In this document: in pieces, positions 51,619 to 59,270 of the stretch
How positions within the stretch are numbered: the first letter of the stretch is position 1
How the letters are laid out: each line of letters opens with the position of its first letter
Origin: an uncultured Collinsella sp.
Lineage (GTDB): Bacteria > Actinomycetota > Coriobacteriia > Coriobacteriales > Coriobacteriaceae
Assembly (NCBI GenBank): GCA_900549085.1
Contig: URMO01000003.1
Location: 10,767 to 74,766 of the forward strand
DNA length: 64,000 bases
Reading direction: 5' to 3'
Translations under genes and position numbers: made by a program
Notes under the pieces: model-generated
Databases searched by the model: none
What the model was told of the DNA's origin: nothing
The model's input: only the letters and a program-made list of their open reading frames with translations

Positions 51619-52929
51619 CTACGCTACGAAGAAGTAGACGAGGAAGGCGAGGGCTGCGATCCACATGAGCGGCTTGATCTTGGAGGCCTCGCCCTTAAAG
51701 AGCGCGACGATCACGTAGGCGATAAAGCCCAGGCCAATGCCGGCAGAGATGGAGTAGGTGAAGGGCACGCCGGCGACAATCATGAACGCCGGGAAACCCT
51801 GCGACACGTCGGACCAGTCGATCTCGGAGGCCTCGCTCATCATGAGGTAGCCGACGTAGACCAGAGCACCGCAGGTGGCGGCGCTGGAAACGATGGTGAC
51901 GATGGGGGAGAAGAACGCGGCGAGAATGAACAGCACGCCGGTGGTGACGGAGGTGAGGCCCGTGCGGCCACCGTCGGCAGCGCCAGAGGTGGACTCGACG
52001 AAGGTGGTGATGGAGGAGACGCCCATGAAACCGCCCACAGCGGCGGCGGCGGAGTCGACGATCAGGATCTCCTTGATATTCTCGACGTTGCCGTCGTCGG
52101 TGAGGAACTCGCCCTGCTTGGCCACGGCCATCGCGGTGCCCATGGTGTCGAAGAAGTCACTCATGAGCAGCGAGAACGAGATGACGAGGAGCGCGGGGTC
52201 GGTAAGGACCTTGACGATGGCGGGCACGCCGCCGGCGTCGGCGATGGGGCCACCGATGCTCGAGAAGTCGAGCGGGGCGATGATACCGGTCGGAGCCTGG
52301 GTCACACCTAGGGGGATACCGGCGATGACGGCGACGACGATGCCGATGAGCAGCGAGCCGGGGACGTTGCGGCAGGCGAGGGCGACTGTCACCAGGATGG
52401 AGATGATGCCGACGATGAAGGTGGGGGAGGTGATGTCGCCCAGACCGACGAGTGTACCGGCGCCAGCGGTGATAATGCCGGCATCGCACAGGCCAATCAT
52501 GGCGATGAACAGGCCCAGACCCACCGAGATGGCGTGACGCAGGACAACCGGGATGGCGTCCATGATGGCCTCGCGCAGGCCACAAAGCACGAGCAGCAAG
52601 ATGACGACGCCCTCAAGGAAGATGACGCTCATGGCCACGTGCCAGTCACCGCCGCAGACGGTGGTGGTGATTCCAGCAATCATCGCGTTGACGCCTAAGC
52701 CCGACGCGCAGGCGAGCGGGCGGTTGGCGAAGATGCCCATGCAGATGGTCATGATGCCGGCGCCCAGGCAGGTGGCGCAGGCGAGCGCTCCCGCATCGAT
52801 GCCGGCGCCCGAGAGCACCGCGGGGTTGACGGCGATGATGTAGGCCATCGCCAGGAATGTTGTCAGTCCAGCGCGGAGTTCGGTCCCGATTGTGGACTTG
52901 CGCTCGCTGACGTGAAATAGTTCGTCCAT
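51619..52929 (-). CDS. NCS2 family permease, AzgA/PbuG type (hypoxanthine/guanine/adenine)
   Basis: 436 residues with about 12-14 helices. TELRAGLTTFLAMAYIIAVN and ACASGLGVNAMIAG at the N-terminus, TSITTFVESTSGAADGGRTG (AzgA-type motif) and MGTAMAVAKQGEF define the guanine/hypoxanthine group of NCS2. Purine uptake by proton symport is inferred. The ATG at 52929 is chosen for AAAGGG 6 bases upstream; the open frame extends 19 codons further. No purine riboswitch is visible. Confidence 0.9.
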   Translation of the reverse strand: MDELFHVSERKSTIGTELRAGLTTFLAMAYIIAVNPAVLSGAGIDAGALACATCLGAGIMTICMGIFANRPLACASGLGVNAMIAGITTTVCGGDWHVAMSVIFLEGVVILLLVLCGLREAIMDAIPVVLRHAISVGLGLFIAMIGLCDAGIITAGAGTLVGLGDITSPTFIVGIISILVTVALACRNVPGSLLIGIVVAVIAGIPLGVTQAPTGIIAPLDFSSIGGPIADAGGVPAIVKVLTDPALLVISFSLLMSDFFDTMGTAMAVAKQGEFLTDDGNVENIKEILIVDSAAAAVGGFMGVSSITTFVESTSGAADGGRTGLTSVTTGVLFILAAFFSPIVTIVSSAATCGALVYVGYLMMSEASEIDWSDVSQGFPAFMIVAGVPFTYSISAGIGLGFIAYVIVALFKGEASKIKPLMWIAALAFLVYFFVA

Positions 52930-53122
52930 GCATACCCTTTCCTTGTTCGGCCCCGAGTTTAGGCCGATTGACACGAACTCACCCACTATAGCCCCTTTGC
53001 GACGCTGTTGTTCCTCGCATGTTGATGTTCGGCGCTTTGTAGCAGACGGACGGTATTTTTCGCATGAAAATGTGTGGGTACCGTATACTTAAGCGGTTAC
53101 AACGACCCCTATGGAGGAACGT

Positions 53123-53542
53123 ATGATTAAAGAGCTTTGCCGCGACGAGGCTATTCTGTCCCAGCGTTGCGAGGTCGCGACCGTCGAGGACGAGTCGGTG
53201 GCACAGGACCTGATCGATACCATCAAGTCGCTCGACGATGCCGGCTGCCTTGCCGCCAACCAGATCGGCGTCACCAAGAAGGTCTGCGTCTACCTGGACG
53301 ACGCCGGCGAGCCCCATGTGCTCTACAACCCCCGTCTGGTGTTTGGCTTGGGCGCCAGCAAGATGGAGGAGAGCTGCCTGACGCACGACGAGATCACCAA
53401 GTCCACGCGCTATATCAAGTGCAAGGTTGCCTTTGACCAGATCGTCGACGGCAAGATGCGCGAGCGCAAGCAGGACTTTGTGGGCTTCGAGGCGCAAATG
53501 ATTCAACATATGATCGACCACTGTCTAGGCAAGCTTGTCTAG
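53123..53542 (+). CDS. Peptide deformylase-like protein, catalytic Glu replaced
   Basis: 139 residues of the peptide deformylase fold. Motif 1 AGCLAANQIGV, motif 2 EESCLTHDE (metal-binding Cys kept) and motif 3 QHMIDH, in which both metal-binding His remain but the catalytic Glu of HExxH is Met. Deformylase activity is therefore doubtful. The canonical enzyme is at 60866. The ATG at 53123 has GGAGG 5 bases upstream. A hairpin follows downstream. Confidence 0.85.
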   Translation: MIKELCRDEAILSQRCEVATVEDESVAQDLIDTIKSLDDAGCLAANQIGVTKKVCVYLDDAGEPHVLYNPRLVFGLGASKMEESCLTHDEITKSTRYIKCKVAFDQIVDGKMRERKQDFVGFEAQMIQHMIDHCLGKLV

Positions 53543-53686
53543 GGTGACCACAGCACCACACCTCGCCGCTCACTCGTCGCTTGCGTACCTTAAGTACGCT
53601 TTGCTCCTCTTTCGTGGCAATCTGCGGCACTTTGACCCCTTAGACGACCTGCGGGGTTAACTTGGTTGAGTTTATCCTGCTTGAAT

Positions 53687-53724
53687 AGTCCGGGCGTGAC
53701 ATTGTTGTCATGTCCGGGCTTTTG
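53687..53724 (+). terminator. Intrinsic terminator after deformylase-like gene
   Basis: AGTCCGGGCGTGAC (53687-53700) and GTCATGTCCGGGCT (53707-53720) pair with G-U wobbles and are followed by TTTTG. Confidence 0.7.
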
Positions 53725-53786
53725 TGTTTAGCGCCTCTTTGATTGGTGACAATGAGATTAGCAAGAACGTAAAGCTAGGAGGCGCT

Positions 53787-54752
53787 ATGTGCACGAGTAT
53801 TCGATTTACCGATAATTCGGGCCACATGTATCTAGGCCGCAACCTCGACTGGAGCTTTGACTACGGCCAACAGGTTCGCGTGATGCCGCGCGGGTTCCAT
53901 ATCCCGTATTCGTTTATCGACGACGCGACAGCGGCACACGCGGTGATCGGCATGTGCATCGATTACAAGAACTACCCTATGTTCTTCGATTGCGGCAACG
54001 ATGCGGGCCTCGCCGTGGCGGGTCTCAATTTCCCGGGTTATGCCGAGTATGCCGAGGACCCTGTCGACGGCAAGACCAATATCGCAGCCTATGAGTTTCC
54101 CCTGTGGGTGGCAGCGACGTTCTCGACGGTCGACGAGGTCGAGGCCGCGCTGCGTGATACGGTAATTGTTGGTAAATCTGCAGGAGAGGGGCTGGGCGTG
54201 TCGCTGCTCCATTGGATTATCGGCGACAGCCAGCGTAGCATCGTGGTCGAGATGATGGCTGACGGCCTGCATGTATACGACGATCCGGTCGACACCCTTG
54301 CCAATCAGCCCACCTTCCCGTGGCACATGGAAAACCTGCGCACCTATATCACCGCCACAAGCGATTTTCCGCAGACGGCGACATGGCGTGACGCCGAGCT
54401 CAAACCCTATGGCGCGGGTGCCGGCATGCGCGGTATTCCTGGTGACTGCTATTCGCCGAGCCGTTTTGTAAAGGCGGCGTACCTCAATGCCAATTACCCG
54501 CAAAAGGAGAGCGAGACCGAAAACGTCGTCCGCATGTTCCGCTCGCTCGAGGGCGTGGTGATGATCGAGGGGGCGTCCAGGATGGGCGATGGCAAGTTCG
54601 AGAAGACTATCTACACCGGATGCTTTAGCGCGCGCACGGGCAATTATTACTACGCGATGTATGGGGATCCGTCGATTCGCTACGTGAGCCTGATGGATGC
54701 CGAGGGCGCAAGCCCCGATAGGCTCGTGGTTCCCGAGCCGCGTCGTTCGTAG
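53787..54752 (+). CDS. bsh: Bile salt hydrolase (choloylglycine hydrolase)
   Basis: Ntn-hydrolase that cleaves the amide of conjugated bile salts. 321 residues. The start MCTSIRF places the nucleophile Cys at position 2 for exposure after Met removal. Other hallmarks are YLGRNLDWSF (Arg and Asp), AGLNFPGY (Asn), TNIAAYEFPLWV, NQPTFPWHMENL and GMRGIPGDCYSPSRFV (Arg). These match gut BSHs closely. The ATG at 53787 is set by AGGAGG 4 bases upstream and by the Cys2 rule. No signal peptide, so cytoplasmic. Confidence 0.95.
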   Translation: MCTSIRFTDNSGHMYLGRNLDWSFDYGQQVRVMPRGFHIPYSFIDDATAAHAVIGMCIDYKNYPMFFDCGNDAGLAVAGLNFPGYAEYAEDPVDGKTNIAAYEFPLWVAATFSTVDEVEAALRDTVIVGKSAGEGLGVSLLHWIIGDSQRSIVVEMMADGLHVYDDPVDTLANQPTFPWHMENLRTYITATSDFPQTATWRDAELKPYGAGAGMRGIPGDCYSPSRFVKAAYLNANYPQKESETENVVRMFRSLEGVVMIEGASRMGDGKFEKTIYTGCFSARTGNYYYAMYGDPSIRYVSLMDAEGASPDRLVVPEPRRS

Positions 54753-54775
54753 CCGTTAGCTTTACTGCAATGCAA

Positions 54776-54811
54776 AGCGGCCCTGCGTCTCTCGTGAGGT
54801 GCAGGGCCGCT
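54776..54811. terminator. Bidirectional terminator
   Basis: AGCGGCCCTGC (54776-54786) pairs with GCAGGGCCGCT (54801-54811) across a 14-base loop, between the bile salt hydrolase gene and kup. Confidence 0.7.
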
Positions 54812-54831
54812 GTCGTTGATTTGTGACGTCG

Positions 54832-57081
54832 CTAGAAGTTGGCGTCATTGAGTTGTTCGTTCTCGAGGCCGTCGAGCTGTTGCTGTCCGGGCGTATCGGC
54901 GACGCTCTCGAGCAGCTCGGTGGGATCGACGTTCATGCTCTTGCCGGCCTCGTTGCCGTTGACCAAGTCGTCCGAGAAGATATCGACTTCCATTTCCTCG
55001 GCTTCTTCGATCTGAACCTCGAGCGGCACCTGGGTACGCACGAGCTTAACGGCCGGGCGCATGCGGGCAAACAGCGGCACGTACTCGATGATGATGGCCG
55101 AGTTCTCGAGACCGTACCAACGTGCCGGGCTTCCGCAGGCGCGGCGGACGGCGTACTTGATGGCCATGACGCGATGGTCGTTGCGGTTGATGTCCGTCTC
55201 GGGAGCAAGCATCTTGCGCAGCATGCAAAAACGGAAGTCGCCTACGTTGCCGCGTGTCTCGTAGATGGAATAGGTGTGATGTTGCGGCGGCAACTCACCC
55301 GATGCCATTAGGTCGCCAACGATCTGGCGCAGGTAGGCGTTGATGCGCTGATTGACCTTAAAGCCCAGGTCCAAGCGCACGCGGAACAGGAAGTCCGTGC
55401 CAAAGGTCTCAACGGAATACTCGTGCGTATAGGGCTCATCGGTGACATGCACGTTGATGAACCAATATGCCTTGGCGCGCTTGGGATGCTTATCCAAGAT
55501 GGAGTAGAGCACGTCGCGGTCGAGCGTGAGCGGGTCGGGGCTGTTGGTAAGGAACACCAGATTGTCGGCGAGCACGGGGTAGGTCTCGTCATTGCGCAGG
55601 CGATTGAGCTGGTCGATGTACTTGGAGACGGGCAGCAGTATCGTCTGTGTGCGCTCGATGGCGGTGCCGCGACGCCACACATACATAAGGCCGAACAGCA
55701 ATGCGGCCAGGAAGATCATGACGTAGCCGCCGTCAAAGAACATGGTGAGGCACGAAGCGAAGAAGCACAGCTCAATGGCACCAAAGAGCAGGGCGAAGAC
55801 GCAGGCGCCCAGCTTGTGCTTGAGGATGCCGGCGATGTAGCTCGTCAAAAGCGTCGTGGTCATGAGCATGGTCACGGTAATGGCGAGGCCGTAGGCGCTC
55901 TCCATGCGCTCGGAGTTTTGGAACAGCAGCACGATGAAGATGCAGCCGACCCACATGATGTTGTTGACGAGCGGAATATAGAGCTGGCCCTTGGTGTCGC
56001 TGGGGTAGTGGATGCGCAGGTGCGGCATGAGATTGAGACGGGTTGCCTCGGATACCAGCGAGAACGAGCCGGTGATGAGCGCCTGCGAGGCGATGATGGC
56101 CGCCACGGCCGAAAGCACGATGGCAAAGGGGCGCAGGGGTTCGGGGAGCATCATATAGAACGGGTTGACGATATCCATCGCGAGCATCTGGGGATTGGAG
56201 TTGTTGGCGAGCAGCCAAGCGCCCTGACCCAGATAGTTAAGGATGAGGGACGCCTTTACGAACGGCCAGGATGCGTAAATGTTAGCCTTGCCCACGTGAC
56301 CCATGTCCGAATAGAGCGCCTCGGCGCCGGTCGTCGAAAGGAAGACGAAGCCAAGCACCATGATGCCCGAGTGGTTGATGGGCGAGAACAAGTACATGAT
56401 GCCGCGGATGGGGTTGAGCGCGCGTAGGATGGACAGGTTGCCGAGCATGTTGAACAGGCCGGCGCCCGCCAGGAACAGGAACCATAGCGTCATAAGCGGG
56501 CCGAACAGCTTACCGATTGACGAGGTGCCGGCGCGCTGCATGGCAAACAGACCGCAGATAATGATGATGGTGATGATGATGACGTTGGTCTGGCCGTCGC
56601 CCAAAAGCGCGTGGCCCCACTCGATGGTGCGCAAGCCCTCGATGGCCGTGGTAACCGTGACGGCGGGGGTGAGGATGCCGTCGGCGAGCAGCGCCGCGCC
56701 GCCGATCATGGCGGGCAGAATCAGCCATGGCGCCACCTTGCGCACGAGGCTGAACAGGGCGAAGATGCCGCCTTCGTTGTGGTTGTCTGCTTTCATGGCA
56801 ATCAGCACGTACTTGACCGTGGTCACGAGCGTCATGGTCCAGATGACGAGCGAAAGCGCGCCCAGGATCATGTCCTCGCTGACGGTACCGATGCCGCCGT
56901 TGTTGGCGACAATTGATTTCATGGTGTACATGGGGCTCGTGCCGATGTCACCGTAGACGACGCCGAGCGTTACGAGCAGCATGCCAGCGGAGAGGGGAAT
57001 GGCTCCATGCCCGCCTTGACTACGCTGTTCTTGGAGGCTTGCCTCCAGCTTGTTGTGTGCCACGTGGACTCCCTTGGACAT
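54832..57081 (-). CDS. kup: Kup potassium transporter
   Basis: 749 residues with twelve N-terminal helices and a long cytoplasmic C-terminal domain. Kup signatures: LGVVYGDIGTSPMYTMKSIV, DNHNEGGIFALFSLVRK, LLADGILTPAVTVTTAIEGL and FVFLSTTGAEALYSDMGHVG. The C-terminal about 250 residues resemble other Kup tails (LTLDRDVLYSILDKHPKRAK, TDEPYTHEY). Proton-coupled K+ uptake. AGAGG precedes the ATG by 4 bases. Confidence 0.95.
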   Translation of the reverse strand: MSKGVHVAHNKLEASLQEQRSQGGHGAIPLSAGMLLVTLGVVYGDIGTSPMYTMKSIVANNGGIGTVSEDMILGALSLVIWTMTLVTTVKYVLIAMKADNHNEGGIFALFSLVRKVAPWLILPAMIGGAALLADGILTPAVTVTTAIEGLRTIEWGHALLGDGQTNVIIITIIIICGLFAMQRAGTSSIGKLFGPLMTLWFLFLAGAGLFNMLGNLSILRALNPIRGIMYLFSPINHSGIMVLGFVFLSTTGAEALYSDMGHVGKANIYASWPFVKASLILNYLGQGAWLLANNSNPQMLAMDIVNPFYMMLPEPLRPFAIVLSAVAAIIASQALITGSFSLVSEATRLNLMPHLRIHYPSDTKGQLYIPLVNNIMWVGCIFIVLLFQNSERMESAYGLAITVTMLMTTTLLTSYIAGILKHKLGACVFALLFGAIELCFFASCLTMFFDGGYVMIFLAALLFGLMYVWRRGTAIERTQTILLPVSKYIDQLNRLRNDETYPVLADNLVFLTNSPDPLTLDRDVLYSILDKHPKRAKAYWFINVHVTDEPYTHEYSVETFGTDFLFRVRLDLGFKVNQRINAYLRQIVGDLMASGELPPQHHTYSIYETRGNVGDFRFCMLRKMLAPETDINRNDHRVMAIKYAVRRACGSPARWYGLENSAIIIEYVPLFARMRPAVKLVRTQVPLEVQIEEAEEMEVDIFSDDLVNGNEAGKSMNVDPTELLESVADTPGQQQLDGLENEQLNDANF

Positions 57082-57162
57082 CTGGCCTCTGCCACGAGCA
57101 GTAGACCTTTATGCCATCTTTATACATATAAGAGCAGTTTGGCACATCGGGGTGTTTTAGAC

Positions 57163-57186
57163 AATAATCCCCATCTGGGGATTATT
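57163..57186. terminator. Hairpin downstream of the EamA gene
   Basis: Perfect 10-bp stem AATAATCCCC / GGGGATTATT with a 4-base loop, between the EamA gene end (57221, minus) and the kup start. Likely the EamA terminator. Confidence 0.55.
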
Positions 57187-57220
57187 CATATACGCAGGTA
57201 GTATTTCAGAGCAGGGGCTA

Positions 57221-58132
57221 TTAAGCACGTGCTGTCTGGGCGATGCCAGCCTTGGTGTTTGCGCGTTTGCCGGCGACTTCGCAAAAGATCGCGCCGCCGA
57301 TGATCAGCGCGGCGCCCATGAGGCGGATGGGCGTCACGGTCTCGCCCAAAAGGGCGACGGAGAACACGACGGCCGAAAGCGGCTCAAGGTAGCCGACGAC
57401 CGCGACGGTCTGGACGGGCAGCTTGGCGACAGCACTAAAGTAGAGTAGGCAACCGATACCGGTGTTGACAATGCCGAGCATGGCGATGGCACGCCAATCA
57501 ATGCTGGCGGCGACGCCGGCGGACAGGAATGAGGGAGCGCCCTGCGTGATGAGCGTGAGGACCAGCGCGGTCACAAAGGCGGCGCTCACCTGGAGCGTGG
57601 AGTTTTCGAGGCCTTCGATGTGTGGTGCACCCTTGCTAGCGATGACCATCAATGCGTAGCAGAAGGCCGAGGCGATGCCGCAGGCGATACCAGCAATGGG
57701 CATATTGCCGCCTAGACCTTGCGCTGCAATGAGAAAAGCGCCGCAAGCGACGGCGATAAAGCCGGCGATTTTGCTGCTGGTCAGCTTTTCGCCAAAGATG
57801 AGCGGGGAGAGCGCCATGACGATGATGGGGCCGCAGTAGTACAGCAGCGAGGATACGCCGACGCCGATCGTCTGGTAGGCGCGGAACAGAAAAATCCAGC
57901 TGGCGCCCAGCGCGGCTCCCGAGAGGAGGAGGGCTGCGGCTTCGCGGGGGCGAGATGGCGCCTGCAACTTATGGCGTTGGGTGATGGCGAGGATGGCGAC
58001 AAGCGAGAGTGCGCCCAAAAACGTGCGCAGCAGCACGATATCGGAGCTCGGCAGCGCGATGGCAGCGGCGATGATGCCGTTGGAACCAAACAATAGCAAT
58101 GCTGCTAGGTACGTAAACAGTCCGTTGTTCAT
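57221..58132 (-). CDS. EamA/DMT family transporter
   Basis: 303 residues, about ten helices in two EamA repeats (LFGSNGIIAAAIALPSSDIV at the start; VVGYLEPLSAVVFSVALLGE in the second half, the usual EPxxAxxxxxxxxGE). Divergent from the LysR gene at 58251, which probably controls it. Substrate unknown. Confidence 0.9.
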   Translation of the reverse strand: MNNGLFTYLAALLLFGSNGIIAAAIALPSSDIVLLRTFLGALSLVAILAITQRHKLQAPSRPREAAALLLSGAALGASWIFLFRAYQTIGVGVSSLLYYCGPIIVMALSPLIFGEKLTSSKIAGFIAVACGAFLIAAQGLGGNMPIAGIACGIASAFCYALMVIASKGAPHIEGLENSTLQVSAAFVTALVLTLITQGAPSFLSAGVAASIDWRAIAMLGIVNTGIGCLLYFSAVAKLPVQTVAVVGYLEPLSAVVFSVALLGETVTPIRLMGAALIIGGAIFCEVAGKRANTKAGIAQTARA

Positions 58133-58161
58133 GCGCTGACATCCCCTCTATATCCGAGCAT

Positions 58162-58178
58162 GTTCACTATGGGTGAAC
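58162..58178. promoter_or_regulatory. Operator candidate between divergent EamA and LysR genes
   Basis: GTTCAC (58162-58167) and GTGAAC (58173-58178) form a perfect inverted pair with a 5-base gap in the 118-base intergenic region. Its place suggests a LysR binding site. Confidence 0.45.
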
Positions 58179-58250
58179 TGGCTTTAGAAGAAAAGCGAAT
58201 ATAATGCATGGCAAACATGACAAAAACTCATGCAAAGGTGGAGGCGTGCC

Positions 58251-59108
58251 GTGGAGACCAATATCCAAAAGATGCAAGTGCTGCTCGAGACGGTGCGTGC
58301 CGGCAGCTTTACGCGTGCTGCGGAGCGGTTGAGCTATTCGCAGTCGGGCGTGAGCCGCATGGTGGGCGACCTTGAGGCAGACTGGGGTTTTAAGGTGCTT
58401 GATCGCAGCCGCGAGGGCGTGGTGCTTTCTGCCGACGGGCGGCAGGTCATGCCGGCAGTCGAGGCGTTATGCGAAGAGTTTGGCCGCCTGCAGCGACGCG
58501 TGGACGAGATGCGAGGGCTCATGCGTGGCAAGATCTGTATCGGTACGTTTTCGAGCGTGGCGACCCACGTGCTGCCGCCGGTGATTGCGCACTTTCGCGC
58601 CGATCACCCGGATGTCGATTACGAGCTGCTGATGGGTGATTACTCCGAGATTGAGCAATGGGTGGCGGAAGGCCGCTGCGACCTGGGCTTTATTCCGCGC
58701 GAGCCACGCGGAGCCGGCATGGCATCGCGGTCGTTGGTGCAAGACGAGCTGATGACCGTGGTGCCAGCGGACTCCTCGCTTGCCACCGCGGAGGTCGTCT
58801 CTCTTGCCGATTTGGCCAACGAGCAGTTTATTCTGCTAGAACGGGGTACCGATGATGAGATTACGCCGCTGTTCCGTCGGGCGGGGCTGGCAGTTCGCTC
58901 AAAACTGTCGACTTGGGATGACTATGCGATTATGGCTATGGTCGAGGACGGCTTGGGTGTGAGCATTCTTCCCGCGCTCATCTTGCGCCGCTGCCAGTTC
59001 GATGTCGCCGTGCGCCCTCTCGAGGGACATCCTCATCGGCAGATCAACGCCATATACCGCACCGCTGACGTTTCGCTTGCGGCGGCTCGTTTCCTTGAAT
59101 ATCTCTAA
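58251..59108 (+). CDS. LysR family transcriptional regulator
   Basis: 285 residues from the GTG at 58251, which has TGGAGG 6 bases upstream. HTH VRAGSFTRAAERLSYSQSGV, then a LysR effector domain (ICIGTFSSVATHVLPPVIAH, DDYAIMAMVEDGLGVSILPA). Like the LysR at 19485 it lies divergent from an EamA transporter gene, so both are probably transporter regulators of related origin. Confidence 0.92.
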   Translation: METNIQKMQVLLETVRAGSFTRAAERLSYSQSGVSRMVGDLEADWGFKVLDRSREGVVLSADGRQVMPAVEALCEEFGRLQRRVDEMRGLMRGKICIGTFSSVATHVLPPVIAHFRADHPDVDYELLMGDYSEIEQWVAEGRCDLGFIPREPRGAGMASRSLVQDELMTVVPADSSLATAEVVSLADLANEQFILLERGTDDEITPLFRRAGLAVRSKLSTWDDYAIMAMVEDGLGVSILPALILRRCQFDVAVRPLEGHPHRQINAIYRTADVSLAAARFLEYL

Positions 59109-59167
59109 AAGCGCGTACCTGTTGTCCACTTCGGGACAATTCTCGGGGTTCGGTACATTTTATTGTG

Positions 59168-59250
59168 AAATTGAACTTTCGGATAATGCGCCGCGCTATA
59201 CTGCTGCCTAAATTGAACTCAGGTTCAATTTGTGTTCCGTAAATTGAACT
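59168..59250 (+). promoter_or_regulatory. Promoter with four AAATTGAACT operator copies
   Basis: AAATTGAACT occurs at 59168-59177, 59210-59219 and 59241-59250, and inverted as GGTTCAATTT at 59222-59231; the second and inverted copies form a 22-base palindrome. TATACT (59197-59202) is the -10, and copy 1 includes the TTGAAC -35-like part. Copies overlap the promoter and leader of the HTH-AlaA gene, suggesting autorepression by its HTH domain. Confidence 0.7.
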
Positions 59251-59270
59251 TTGCCAGCAAGGAGGTTCCT

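Noticed and set aside
52930..53122. Purine riboswitch before the NCS2 permease
   Set aside because: No conserved purine-aptamer loops or T-rich terminator found.
53582..53598. Palindrome GCGTAC-CTTAA-GTACGC
   Set aside because: Short stem without a linked function or second copy in the window; could be a repeat fragment but support is weak.
57082..57220. ydaO (c-di-AMP) riboswitch before kup
   Set aside because: The leader is too short and lacks the conserved elements; only an EamA terminator hairpin is visible.
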